From: Neoscytalidium dimidiatum
Taxonomy: Eukaryota > Ascomycota > Dothideomycetes > Botryosphaeriales > Botryosphaeriaceae
Length of the DNA stretch: 64,000 nt
Reading direction: 5' to 3'
NCBI GenBank assembly: GCA_037367355.1
Contig: CM074703.1
Coordinates: forward strand, 3,100,001-3,164,000
How positions within the stretch are numbered: the first letter of the stretch is position 1; each line of letters begins with the position of its first letter. The position numbers and the translations under genes are program-made. Shown here piece after piece: positions 10,880 to 21,446 of this stretch. The notes under the pieces are model-generated. The model had not been told where the DNA came from. It saw only the letters and a list, made by a program, of their open reading frames with translations, and did no database searches.

Positions 10880-11729
10880 TTATCCCGCTTTTCCCAAGGA
10901 CGTAGGAGAACCGCCTAGGAGGCCTTGGTAGTCGACGGCAGAGTTATCAGTGACATCACTAAGGACCGACGGGGCGTGGATGTGGGTGCTTTCTGGAGAG
11001 ACGATGCTTATTTCAGCACGCATGGGCTCGGGCTGCATCACAAAACTGTGAGGTTGAGGACGATCGCGCTTGTGGGGGCATTGACTTACGGGTTTGATTT
11101 CCTCAATGGCCTGGGCACAGGAGAGTAAAATTTGACGTCTGGAAGCAACGGCACGCGGGAATCGAATGATGTGGATTCATGGCCCTGCCGGGAGGGATGA
11201 ACAGAGTCCATGAAGGTATCGTGGGCTACCTCGAAAACGCGATTGGTCCGAGCAGTGCCGGTGGGCGGGATCGATGCAGAAGCGCCATCAGTCACAACGA
11301 GGCCTTTCCTGTCGTTGTCGGCAATGCGGATGCCATGGAACGGCGGAGACTCCAATGCCAAGCGCTTGGCAAGCTTCACAGTTGCGTTAGCGGCTGATAT
11401 GAGTGTCTTGATGAGCAGAACAAAATCTGTTATAGTGGGACAAGACGGGCGCAGCTCAATATCAGGTTTAGAGTCAATAAGGCAGGGCAGGTACCACTCA
11501 CATCAGGCTTAGATTCTTTTGGAGAAGAATGCTCCCAAGGACAATTCTCGCTAATGTCTGCTATTCGTTCACGCGGTTTGTCGGTATGACGTCCATCGGT
11601 AGGCGGAGATGGGAAGATGGCGGGACCAATCATACGCAGACGGCGCACCGGATGCTTGTAGAAAATTCGCCGGCTGGAGCCCAGTGTAAACCTGAGAAGC
11701 TGAGTAGATGAGGCACCGATAACAGGCAT
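10880..11729 (-). CDS. Hypothetical protein, three exons
   Basis: I join three exons: 11729-11495, 11426-11090 and 11045-10880. Introns of 68 and 44 bases have GT-AG borders, giving 245 residues with a stop at 10880-10882. The start is the first ATG after an in-frame stop. The N-terminus is Arg/Ser-rich with few acids (for example FTLGSSRRIFYKHPVRRLRM), which would fit a mitochondrial presequence. The middle has KLAKRLALESPPFHGIRIAD and the C-terminus is polar. No known domain is recognised. Support is the good protein texture across all three exons and canonical borders; the weak first donor (GTACCT) and short second intron lower certainty. Confidence 0.4.
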
Positions 11730-12589
11730 CTGGGCAGTAAAAAAGGGTGCTGAAGAGTTCAAGGCAGACGAGGAGTGAGTTCTATGCGACAGAGATTACA
11801 AGGAGCTAAGGAGCAAAGACGGGTCGTATTTGACATTCCAAGCGATGGGAGCTTCTAAGGGCCATGTCGATGATCCCTGGAGCATTCTCGTAACATTTGT
11901 TGGCGACCTGCAGGCCTCGATAGATTGGGCCACCACAAGGCAGTCGCTCTGTGGTACTGCTGCTGGGCGTCGTCAGCGGCTAAGCCGCTGCCAAGATGAG
12001 CCTAATTTGTCTGAGCGTCGATGGCCTGAGACTAAGCATGCTGTAGCAGTTGGCACGATGCTTCTTCAATGGCACTTTGAGATCACTTCATTGTAGAAGG
12101 ATCCACCCTCTTGCATCTACTCTAGCAGAATTGCAAGATGGGTGGTGGGCAACAATAGCGCGTACGCGTCCAATCAAGGATTTTGTGTTGCACATGTGGT
12201 GGTGGTGACGATCACTGTTGAGTTCGCATAGCCACGAAACTCGACACTAGCGTCCCTCCCCTTATCACGATGCTCACGGCGATGATTGGCCTTTCCAGTT
12301 ACATCGCCAGCGAGTCGGTGTTTGATCATCCACGTCAAATATGAATGTTGTGTAAGAGACAACTTTTAGCTGAACCAGGTATCCCGTTCCAGAAGGTAGA
12401 CATGGCCGTAGGTCTCAAGGCCGGGCCACCTTCGTACAGCCTTAGCTCTGAATCTTATCCCTTAAATACCGTCGTCGTGAGCTTCTTGCAATACACTCAT
12501 CGCAAGAGTGTTGATTCGGGAAATATCCTGAAGGGTTTTCGGATTCGTATTTGCGTCTCGTACACCAACGCCTCCTTACTCCGAACACT
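11730..12589. other. Intergenic region upstream of MFS gene
   Basis: About 860 bases between the divergent hypothetical gene and the MFS transporter. Presumed promoter DNA; nothing else recognised. Confidence 0.5.
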
Positions 12590-14461
12590 ATGAGAGGAAC
12601 GGACACGCCGCCGCAGCCCCCCAGCCCGCCAGGCGAAAAGCAAGATGATTATCATCTGTTTACTTATCGGGAAAAATTTCTGTAGGTTTTCACTGAACCC
12701 ATTGTAGCCCTTGGACTAACAGGAAAATAGCGTCGTGATGCTCGTTTCTCTCGCTGCCACGTTTTCGCCCTTAGCCAGCAACATATATTTTCCAGCGCTT
12801 GATGAGATTGCAGATACCATCGGTGCAAGTAATCAGGCTGCATCACTGACAATCACTACATACATGTAGGCCAACATGCTCTTCCGAGAGGGGTTATGCT
12901 AACGTGAATCAATATAGGATTGCTCAAGGAATCGCGCCGTCTTTCTGGGGTCCCATCGCAGACTGCATGGGTCGGCGCCAAGTGCTTGTTTACACTCTAG
13001 TGGTATGTACATACATACCCGTGCATTAGTGCAATCCTTCTAACACTTTCTCCTCAGCTCTTCGTCGGAGCCAACATCGGTCTCGCACTTGCGCGAAACA
13101 TCGGAGTGATCATGTTCTTTCGCTTCTTACAAGCAGCGGGAAGCTCTTCCACAATATCCATTGGTATTTATTCCCATCCAAACAATCCATCTCGTGAATT
13201 CTATGGCTGACAAGTTTGGAAGGCGCGGGCGTCATAGCTGATATTGCCCCGGCGAAGGAGAGGGGTGGCTTCATAGGCGCCTTTGCTGGAGGTAAGCCGA
13301 CAGATTTCCTGGCCCTGGTGCAATGCAACGCTGACCTATCCACAGTTCGCCAGTTCTCTATGGCGATCGGACCGGTCCTAGGCGGCGTTTTAGCTGGAAC
13401 GCTTGGCTTCCCCTCCATATTCTGGACGCTTGTAATCTTCGGCAGCCTTGTTGTCATCCTCATCATCATACTGCTCCCGGAAACGCTGCGAGCAATCGCT
13501 GGAAACGGCTCCATACCACTTTCTGGTTTGGTATACGAGCCGTTGTATCGTAAATGGGCACCATGGAGGAAGGCAGGCGCCGATGCCTCCACCTATACAA
13601 TGGGTGAGAGACGAATACAAGAGAGGATGACGATGCGGATGTTCTTCGAGCCCATGCTCTTCCTCTTCGAGAAAGACGTCGCATGCACTCTCTTGTTCGG
13701 CGCCGTCATCTACACGGTGTGGTCGATGGTCAGCGCCAGCACGACTTTCATCTTGCTGCACGCATACCACCTTTCCACCATACAGTCAGTCCCTTGGCGT
13801 CTCCGCTCCGCGTGTATCCTTCTAACCGTCCTCTCTTCCCAGAATCGGCGCTTGCTTCCTCCCCAACGGCGCCGGCTGCGCCATCGGCTCCATCATCGCC
13901 GGTCGCCAGATGGACAAGGAGTTCCGCCTGACCGAGGACGCGTACAAGTACGCACACAACCTGCCGCACGAACACAGGCTGCCCAAATCCGACATGCCGT
14001 CGGACTTCCCGCTCGAGCACGCGCGCCTCGCCCAACTGCCGACCATGACGGCCGTCTTCGCCTTCGCCGTCGTCATCTACGGCTTCAGCGTCTCGTCCGG
14101 CGGCTCGCTAGTTGTGCCGCTGATGGCGCAGTTCGCCATCGGGTACTCCAGCACTGCGGTGTTGAACTTGAACAATACTTTGACTGTGGATCTCTATCCT
14201 GGAAAGAGCGCTGCGGCCACGGCGGTGAACAATCTGGCGAGGTGTCTGCTCGGCGCTGTGGGCGTGAGCTTGACGGAGGTGGCGCTCGGCCACGTGAGCC
14301 CGGCCATCCTCTTCCTGATCTTAGGAGGAGTTTTCATTGGCTCGAGCCCCATGGCTTGGGCCGAGTGGACATATGGGATGAAGTGGAGGGGCCAGAGGAA
14401 AGAGAGGGCGAGGAGAAGGCAGGAGGCCAGCGGAGGGATAGAACTTGGTGGAATGAACTAA
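12590..14461 (+). CDS. MFS drug transporter, DHA1 family (12 TM)
   Basis: Seven exons: 12590-12681, 12731-12865, 12918-13002, 13058-13163, 13223-13291, 13346-13784 and 13843-14461, giving 514 residues. The pattern is that of fungal DHA1 drug:H+ antiporters of the Qdr/Aqr1/Dtr1 type: NIYFPALDEIA in TM1, motif A at GPIADCMGRRQ, and motif C-like SIGAGVIADIAPAKERGG before TM5. A charged central loop (residues about 255-300) separates two six-helix halves. The acceptor at 13222 was chosen because it alone restores IGAGVIADIA. It likely exports small toxic or self-made compounds at the plasma membrane. It converges with the ferric reductase gene and lies 3.4 kb from the P450. The substrate cannot be read from sequence. 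Confidence 0.9.
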
Positions 14462-14829
14462 AAGTCTTAGACGGGATATGGGAATAGACATAGAATAGAT
14501 CCGGGAGAAATTGAGCTCAAAATTGTCCGTCTGTCCACACTTGGTCAACTCATCAGTTCGTTCCTTCGGTATGTTCTCTATGACCATGGCTCATGAATCA
14601 ACACAACTTGCTCCAGAATCTTCAGTGGTGGGAATACAATTGACGACTCTTCTATTGCTCATGCTTTAGCCACTTTTATACTTTTTTCTAGCGAACAGTC
14701 TACGCTCACAGTTCCCAATAGTGAACCCGATGTCTTCAGTCCTTGAAGCAAGTCAGATACTCGCCCAGCAACCTGGCTACGAACTCTCTGGTCAACAAGG
14801 CCACTGACCACTACGAGTCCAAAGGCCGT
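14462..14829. other. Convergent 3' region
   Basis: 368 bases between the ends of the MFS transporter and the ferric reductase; it should hold both terminators. No gene seen. Confidence 0.6.
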
Positions 14830-17570
14830 TCACCACCCGTAACACTCCTCAAAGTACTCGATGCCCCTGCAACCCTCCCGCATCTCCTTGTGCACAGCCG
14901 CGCGGGCCTCGTCCGCCATGGCCGGCGGCCCGCACACGAACAGCGCCACGCGCGCGCCGCTCGCCGCCGCCTCGCGCGCCGCATCCGCAACAACCCTCCT
15001 CACATCCGGCCGCCCGCGCCTGAACGAACCCAGGCCGGCGGCGGCGGCGCCGCCACGTCGCTGCTGACGACGACCATCCGCGCCTCCTTCGCGGCGATCC
15101 CTCGCGACGCCGATGACCTCCTCCTCGCCCTCCTTGCCCTTCGCCCTCTCCTCCTCCTCCTCCTCCTCCTCCTCCGATCCGCTGCCGCCATCCTCCTCTC
15201 CCTCTCCCTCCTCCTCTCCAGTCACGTACACCTCCATCCCCAACCCGCCACTCCGCACGACATCCCGCAGGCCCCCAAACGCGCCCATCACCTCCCCCAC
15301 CTCCGCCCCCCGCCGACACGCCCACACCAGCCGCACGTCCATCGTCCTCTCGCCGCCGCCGCCGCCCCGCCGCGCACACGCGACCGCGTACGGCGCCACG
15401 GCCGCGACGCCCGTGCCGCCGGCGACAAAGACGGCGGCGTCGAAGAAGCCGCGCAGGAGCCGCGGCGCGCGGTCGGCGCCGTACGGGCCCTCGAACAGGA
15501 GGCGCGGGCGGACGACGTGGGCGGGCGCGGCGAGGCAGAGGGCGCGGAGGCGGTGGGTCCAGCCGGAGTGGGGGCGGATGAGGAAGGTGAGGGTTGTGGA
15601 GTCGGTTGTTGGGGGGGTCGTTGTCGCTGTGGTGGTGGTCGCGGTGGCGGCGTGTTTTTCGGGGTCGGTGGGGGTGGGGGTGGGGGTGGGGGCAGCGGAA
15701 GGGGATGGGGAGTCGGTGGCGGTGGTGGTGGTGGTGGTGGACCACGATCCGAGGGAGAAGGGGTGGCTTTCCCAGCCGCGGAGGGCGAGGGGCTGGTAGA
15801 TGAAGTAGTGTTGGCCTGGGCGCAGGCGGGTGGGCGAGGAGACTTGTACGTCGATGCGGAGGACGTCGCTGGCCGGGCTGTAGCGGACGGTTGTGGAGGT
15901 TGTGCGGAGGATCGAGCTGCTGAGGCGGACGCGGAGGTTGCAGTATGCGATGCGGGTGAGGCGCAGGAGGCGGTCGAAGGACCAGATGGCGACGAGAGGC
16001 CAGAGGTAGGGGTTGTATTTGCCGTCGGTGAACTTGGAGCTGTGCCTGTGAGGGCGGGAGTCGCGTGTTAGATGCAGGGCAAGCGAAGTGAGGGAATCAG
16101 GTGAGGACTTACGTGAAGAGCATGACAACCAGGATGACGCAGAAGGTGATGTGGATTAGCAGGAAAGTATCGTAGAACTTGACGCGGAACCAGCTGGCAG
16201 CCATGGTCACCAGCAGACACATCAAGATTGTCGCCTAGGCATAGTGTCAGCTCGCTCTCTTTCCGACGCTTGAGAGGGTATATACGCACCACAATGCCCG
16301 CCCTGAACCACGTCTGGGGGAGTTCATCGTGGTAGGTGTGTCCTTGATTGCATTAACAAACAGTCCGAGCCCTTCAGTGATGTGTGCACTCACGGAAATG
16401 GCCATAGTCGACGGTGTAAGCGATGGAGTGGATGACGGCGAAGATGGTTGCTGCCCTTGCGCAGTGGCGGTGGAAGATGGTGAATGTCCGGAAAGTCCAA
16501 CGCGTGGCCCAGATGAAGATGTTGTTGCGCTGTGCGAAGATCCAAAGCCAGGCCAAGCATGAGTAAGCCAGGTATCCGGCACGGACAGCGACCAGATTCC
16601 AGAGATATCGGTGAACATTAGGAGTGCTGCGATGGATTTGTCAGCACAAATTTTGGTCATTCGACATCTTGGAGAGTCCTACATCGTATTTCCTCCGGGC
16701 ACGGTGTAGTAGCCCACGCAGCAGAAGATGACGCACAGCGCCCACCAGACTGCCACAAAGATCATCTCCAATCTTCGCGGCACCGTACACCAGTTCCACA
16801 GCCGTTGGTGGTGAGTTCCAAACGCGGCTGGCACGAGGATGTGCGTTTTGAACAAGAAAATAGCCGTTGCGAGCGGTGCGAAGAGTTTAAGTGCCTTTGG
16901 AGACGCACCCGCGCTTTCGACATCTCCTCTCCGAGACAGAAGACGGCTAGATGAGAGTGTCTGTATGAGATTGCCCAAGATTCCAAGAAACACGACTAGA
17001 CCCCAGTAGCCTATCAGTCCCCAGCCAAGATATTGGCTTCTCGGCGAAGCCTTTATTTTGTATTTCTGTTTCATCTTAGCTAAAGTCATCTCTAGGGGTC
17101 TCAGAACTTACCCAGCTCAAGTAGGATCGCTCATAGTAGGACGATGTAAGAAGGACGGGAGAAGTCATCTTAGTTGTCTTGTTTAGTTCTGGATCGGCCA
17201 GTGGGAGCTCTTGATTGTAGGCTTCATTGACCGTCGCCGATAGTGTAGAGATGTCGGTCAGCGTGGCCTTCTTAGCCTTGCAGAGCTTCTTCCAAAACAC
17301 AATTCCGGTGGCCATATCGCTCTCGGAGCAATAGTGCTCGCACGAAGCGTAGATGGAAAGCGTCGTGTTGAGGTTCGTACATTCTGGGGCAGATGTGCTC
17401 CGCTTCGACACCTTCGAGGAGTTGGAAGATTCCACCCAGGTCATGTCCTGCATGGCATCGTAGATGCCATAGAAGCAGGCCTGACTGACCTTTGTCGGAT
17501 TGGCATCCTTTCCAAGCACCTCGATGGGTAGCAGGGCCAGACCCAGAACAAAGGGGATCCGAGTTAGCAT
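14830..17570 (-). CDS. Ferric/cupric-chelate reductase (NOX/FRE family)
   Basis: Six exons: 17570-17112, 17074-16683, 16626-16394, 16342-16290, 16234-16113 and 16045-14830, giving 824 residues. A signal peptide (MLTRIPFVLGLALLPIEVLG) leads a Cys-containing extracellular region. Then comes a multi-helix ferric-reductase core with heme-ligand histidines in IFHRH (335-338), IHSIAY and LLIHI. The FAD site reads HPFSLGSW and the NADPH site GGTGV, with the usual CGPPAM and FEECYGW ending. The enzyme passes electrons from cytosolic NADPH to Fe3+ outside, making Fe2+ for FET3/FTR1. Odd points: a 49-residue Thr/Pro insertion after the FAD motif, a Glu-run loop near the end, and a first intron of only 37 bases. 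Three ATCWGATAA motifs lie upstream, suggesting iron repression. Confidence 0.92.
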
Positions 17571-17729
17571 CTTGAGCGAGCGGGAGACGGGTTCAATTCG
17601 ACACAGACAAGAGGCTCGAGACGATGACGGCGACCACCCGTTCTGCAACACTCTCTACATCTTCTATACCCTCGACCAGGCCGGCACGCCGAGCCATCTC
17701 CCGTGCCACCTAGATGCTGCCCATTACGT

Positions 17730-17738
17730 ATCAGATAA
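17730..17738 (+). promoter_or_regulatory. GATA iron-repressor motif ATCAGATAA
   Basis: Exact match to the ATCWGATAA consensus of fungal iron GATA repressors (SreA/SRE/Urbs1 family). It lies 160 bases upstream of the FRE start codon. Confidence 0.7.
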
Positions 17739-18461
17739 GACAACACGCCACGCTCGATCAAATCTAGCAGCGGAAAAGATTTTCTTTACGAGACCAAGGC
17801 CCTGAACGAGCTTTTCCCGAGCATGTTGCAGAGCCAAGTAGCAGTCGAGGCGATGCCTCCACCTAACGCGGACATTGCAGTGGGCTCCGTTGGGGAGCGG
17901 TGGATTGCAAATACGTCTTAGTGCGAGAGTGGCAGCACGTATGGTGCACGTAGAAGACTCGCTACGCTCAACGACCAGCTCGGCAGCATTGGAGCCAGCG
18001 TGTGCGAATCAGTCAATAGCAGCAGCTACGAATCAGTTGTTGCTTTTTAAGGTGTGCGGTGTGGGCTATAATAATTTCTGAAGTGAAGTCAGAGGCACGG
18101 GATATTCCAGAAGGGCAATTGGCAAGCAAGCACGCGAGTGCAGCCCGTGCGGCGCATGGATGCGAAAGCGAGCGAAGCAGCATGGACGGAACACGGCATG
18201 GGAAAGGAAGCTCAAGATTGCCATGACTCCGATGGAGCCGCTTGGGCGGAGAGGGCGCCTGCGGTAGCAGCCGTGGCTTTTCGCCCTTTGGGAGCGGCGG
18301 CGTGGTAGCAGGGCCGCGAGCATTGTACTGTACCTCGACGCAGGCCACATGCGTTACTCGACGACGCTGATTCGTGCATCCACTGCGCCCGCGTACAGCC
18401 CCAGCTCCACCGGCCGTGCAGGGCGCCCGGCTGACACAGCGCTGAATGTGCGTTTCATAAT

Positions 18462-18483
18462 CTGGCTGGCTGGCTGGCTGGCT
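18462..18483 (+). repeat. CTGG tandem microsatellite
   Basis: Five CTGG units plus CT, just left of two GATA motifs. Confidence 0.9.
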
Positions 18484-18516
18484 CCGGATTGAACCACGTC
18501 CATGGAGTGGTGGGCC

Positions 18517-18525
18517 TTATCTGAT
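18517..18525 (-). promoter_or_regulatory. GATA iron-repressor motif ATCAGATAA
   Basis: The plus strand reads TTATCTGAT. It forms an inverted pair with the motif at 18545-18553, centres 28 bases apart. Confidence 0.65.
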
Positions 18526-18544
18526 CAACACGGGCTGGCCACGG

Positions 18545-18553
18545 ATCTGATAA
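18545..18553 (+). promoter_or_regulatory. GATA iron-repressor motif ATCTGATAA
   Basis: Second half of the inverted pair, about 975 bases upstream of the FRE start and 430 bases past the FET3 stop. Confidence 0.65.
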
Positions 18554-18986
18554 GCCCCGGCGGGCGAGTTGTGCCGCGATGCTCTCGTGACGCGGAGGCT
18601 GGATGGGAAGGTCAGTCGGGCTTGCTGGTGGTGCGCGCGTGTCATGTTGGGCGCATCCGATTAGATTTCTTCCCGCTTCCGGCAGCATCGCCGACGCACT
18701 GTCTCTGCCAAGGCGATCTTATTCTTTTTTAACTTTTTTGGCTTCACCGGCGCTTGAGGCTTGGCAAACTCTTCGATTCACGTAGCCTGCTGCCATTCCT
18801 GGCCCGCGTCTTTATTCCCGCTCAACCATTAACGCCACCTGCAAAACGCGCCGAAACACGTTTTGCCCCGGCCAAGACCGTTCCGTGCATCCTCAACGAT
18901 AGCCAACTCGCAGAGTCCAAACGTTGCCGCTTTTATTGCCACATGCAACGGGGCACTCAATTCTGCCTTATCTCACCATGCCTCTC

Positions 18987-21056
18987 TTACTTGAGCGGAG
19001 CAGCTCCGTACCTGCAGCACGAAAAGCGCGTCAGCTTCAACCGACCCATCATTGGCCGTCTTAGGGTTCCACTTACCAAGAGATGGCCGCCAGTCCGAGG
19101 AACGCAGCAATGCAGCTGAACACCAGCGCAACGATGCCTCTGGCCGTGAAGCCAGCCGGCAGAGGATCCACAGGCTTATTCTCTCCGCTCAGGTCATAGA
19201 AATCCACCGTGTTGCCGGCCGCGTTGCCCGATGTGAGCGTGCCGCTTGCGTTGCACACATCGTAGTGATTTTGCGGGATCACCAGCGTCTGCTGCAGCTC
19301 GAGCGGGGCCTCGACCATGGTCGCGGCGAGACCCGAATCCATGTGCCATTCGATGTGGCAATGGAAAAACCACACGCCTGCATGCCGTGAGCGTTTGTGA
19401 CAGGGATTTCCGGCTATGTCGGCCTACCTGGGTTGTCGGCCTTGAAGCGGATCACGAAGTTGCCCTGCGGCCGCACCAGCAGCGTGTCCCGGCGAACCGG
19501 AACGGATGCGAAGGCGGAGTGATTGTTCGCGTCGAAGTGGCCCTCGTTATCGTCGCTGCGGTAAATTACTTGGAAGGCGCTGCGCAGGTTAGCCTGGGTC
19601 ACGCACAATGCGAAAGAGCTGCTGCATACTGGCCGTGAAGATGGAAAGGGTGCTTTCCCGTGTCGTCGTTGTTGAGAACGATGTCGATGATTTGGTCCTT
19701 TTCCAAGACGAATGGGTTCGTGTATTTCCCGTAAATGACTGGATCAGACGCTGCAGACCCCGCGGTGAGAACGCTGTAGAGGGTTGGCACCTTCGGCCTG
19801 GTGTAAGTAATCCCGTTGAAAAAGGCGCTGAAAGGATTTAGCTCAATAAAGGTACGGTATGGCTCGGGGAGAGTTTGACGTACTAATTGGCGCCGTCACC
19901 GAGGTTGTCCATAGTGAGATCCAAGGTGACGGTGTAGTCTGCGTCGCCGAGCAGCTCTTGACCGTCGTAGGGCACGAGATTGAAATCATCGTAGGGATCA
20001 AAGGAGTCGATGGTAGCCGGGGTCGGCTTGTCCGCGTTGCTGTTATACACGAGCCAGCCGCTTACGTTCCAGTTTAGGTCAGAAGGAAGGGTATCAAAGA
20101 GATCCTGTTCATGTCAGCAGAGGCAGGTCGGTCAAGCTGGCGTGCGAGTTGGCGAACCGTATCCATGCTGCCAACCATGGCAAAGTTGGCGCTCGTGTCG
20201 TTCCTTGCGGTGACCAGGACGCTGTAGCGCTGGGCGCTTGCGAGATAAACCATATCGGCCTCGGCAGCTTCGGTCCAGATACCATCCGTCTCAACAACCC
20301 GCATGGTGTGGCCTTCAATCCAGAAGTACTGGCCTGCGAATGCGCCAACATTGGCTAGGTGCAGGAGGTAAGTCTTGCCCGGCTCAACGGAGAGAGTGAA
20401 GTTTTGCGTGTCGTTCATTAGCGCCGCCTTCGGGACTGGCTCTGCTCCGGTTGGATTTTCAACACTGATAAAGCTCTTCAGGAGAGTGGGCATCTGGTCG
20501 TGGTACCAGTCGGAGAGGCTTATCACCACAGCCTCGTCATACTGGCCCGCGTACGGATCTTCGGGGTCCGTAATAGTGTAAACTTGACGCAGACCATCAG
20601 GATACTGGCCCTTGGTGTGCGAGTGATACCAGTATGTGCCAATTTGGTCAACCTACCGGGCGTTAGAGTACGTAATCGAGGCGGAGAGTAGAGCAGTCAG
20701 CTTGCCGTAAAGTTATACACCATGGTAGATCCGGGCGAAATCTCGCACTGGGTCATCCCAGGCGGACCGTCCATGTCGTTGGTGCCATTTTGGTACAGGC
20801 CGTGGAAGTGTATGCTAGTGGTCTCATTGCCCAGCGCGTTGTAGACGTTGGCAACGACTCGGTCGCCTCGCGTAAAGTTGAGGACTGGCGGCGGCCACTG
20901 GCCATTGATCCCGATGACGGGTCGGTCGAGCATGCCATCGGGATTGGCAGTCACCCACGTAATATTCCAGTCGAGGGTGACGGTAGCAGCGCCGACAAGA
21001 GCGGGCGCAAGGAGCGCCAGAGAGGACACGAGAGCACTGCGAGAAAAGAGGGCCAT
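18987..21056 (-). CDS. FET3: Iron transport multicopper ferroxidase
   Basis: Seven exons: 21056-20706, 20652-20158, 20104-19884, 19827-19630, 19579-19438, 19377-19077 and 19011-18987, giving 576 residues. A signal peptide (residues 1-22) precedes three cupredoxin domains. All four copper motifs are present: HFHG (83-86), WYHSH (125-129), HPFHLHGH (about 416) and HCHIEWH (474-480). A single C-terminal membrane helix ends in WYGAAPLK. The last 25-nt exon was added because the in-frame TAA after ISW lies in a good GTAAGT donor and the next exon restores the family's WYG ending. It oxidises Fe2+ at the cell surface and hands Fe3+ to FTR1. The first intron begins GC rather than GT. Short cytoplasmic tail, divergent from FTR1. 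Confidence 0.95.
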
Positions 21057-21446
21057 GGTTTCTCAGTGCAATGGCACGCGAAGACAGAGCTCTGGGCTGC
21101 TTTTGTTTTATCAGATTGATAGCGCGCCATTCTCGGCCGTACAGCCCCGATTTAGCGCCCGGAAGACGCCTCCCTCGCATTTGATGCAACGCTGGGACAT
21201 AAAAAAAAAAAAAAACGCCGCTCTATCAGGCCAGCGCCGCCTGCAAATCCCGGCAAGCCCCGCCTGTGCCATCCGCTATCGGCAGGCCCTGCGTGACAGC
21301 CTTTGCGCTATTCCTTGTTGCTTGTATGCCCGATTTTTCCGGTCGCCCGCTGCTTATATGCTGTGGACCTTTTGGACCATCTGTGCCTCCCAAGGCGTGC
21401 ATATCCCCTCTGCTCCCTCCCGCTCTCAACTTTCCGCGTCGCGAAC
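21057..21446. promoter_or_regulatory. Divergent FET3-FTR1 promoter
   Basis: 390 bases between two start codons on opposite strands. It holds an ATCTGATAA motif close to FET3, a second loose TGATAG just beside it, and a poly-A run at about 21200-21214. The arrangement allows joint control of ferroxidase and permease, which work as one complex. Confidence 0.75.
21108..21116 (-). promoter_or_regulatory. GATA iron-repressor motif ATCTGATAA
   Basis: The plus strand reads TTATCAGAT. Exact ATCWGATAA consensus, 52 bases upstream of the FET3 ATG and 331 bases upstream of the FTR1 ATG. Confidence 0.75.

Larger units (their letters stand above)
17571..18986. promoter_or_regulatory. FRE upstream region and FET3 3' flank
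   Basis: About 1.4 kb with no convincing gene. It separates the FET3 stop from the FRE start, both on the minus strand. It carries three exact ATCWGATAA matches and a CTGG tandem run, and is probably the FRE promoter. Confidence 0.6.

Noticed and set aside
14743..16071. 442-codon plus-strand frame
   Set aside because: Antisense to the ferric reductase; Arg/Gly/Ala-rich with homopolymers, a shadow of GC-rich coding DNA.
18484..18500. GGATTGAACC, a B-box-like tRNA signal
   Set aside because: Flanking bases do not form a T-stem and no A box is placed correctly.
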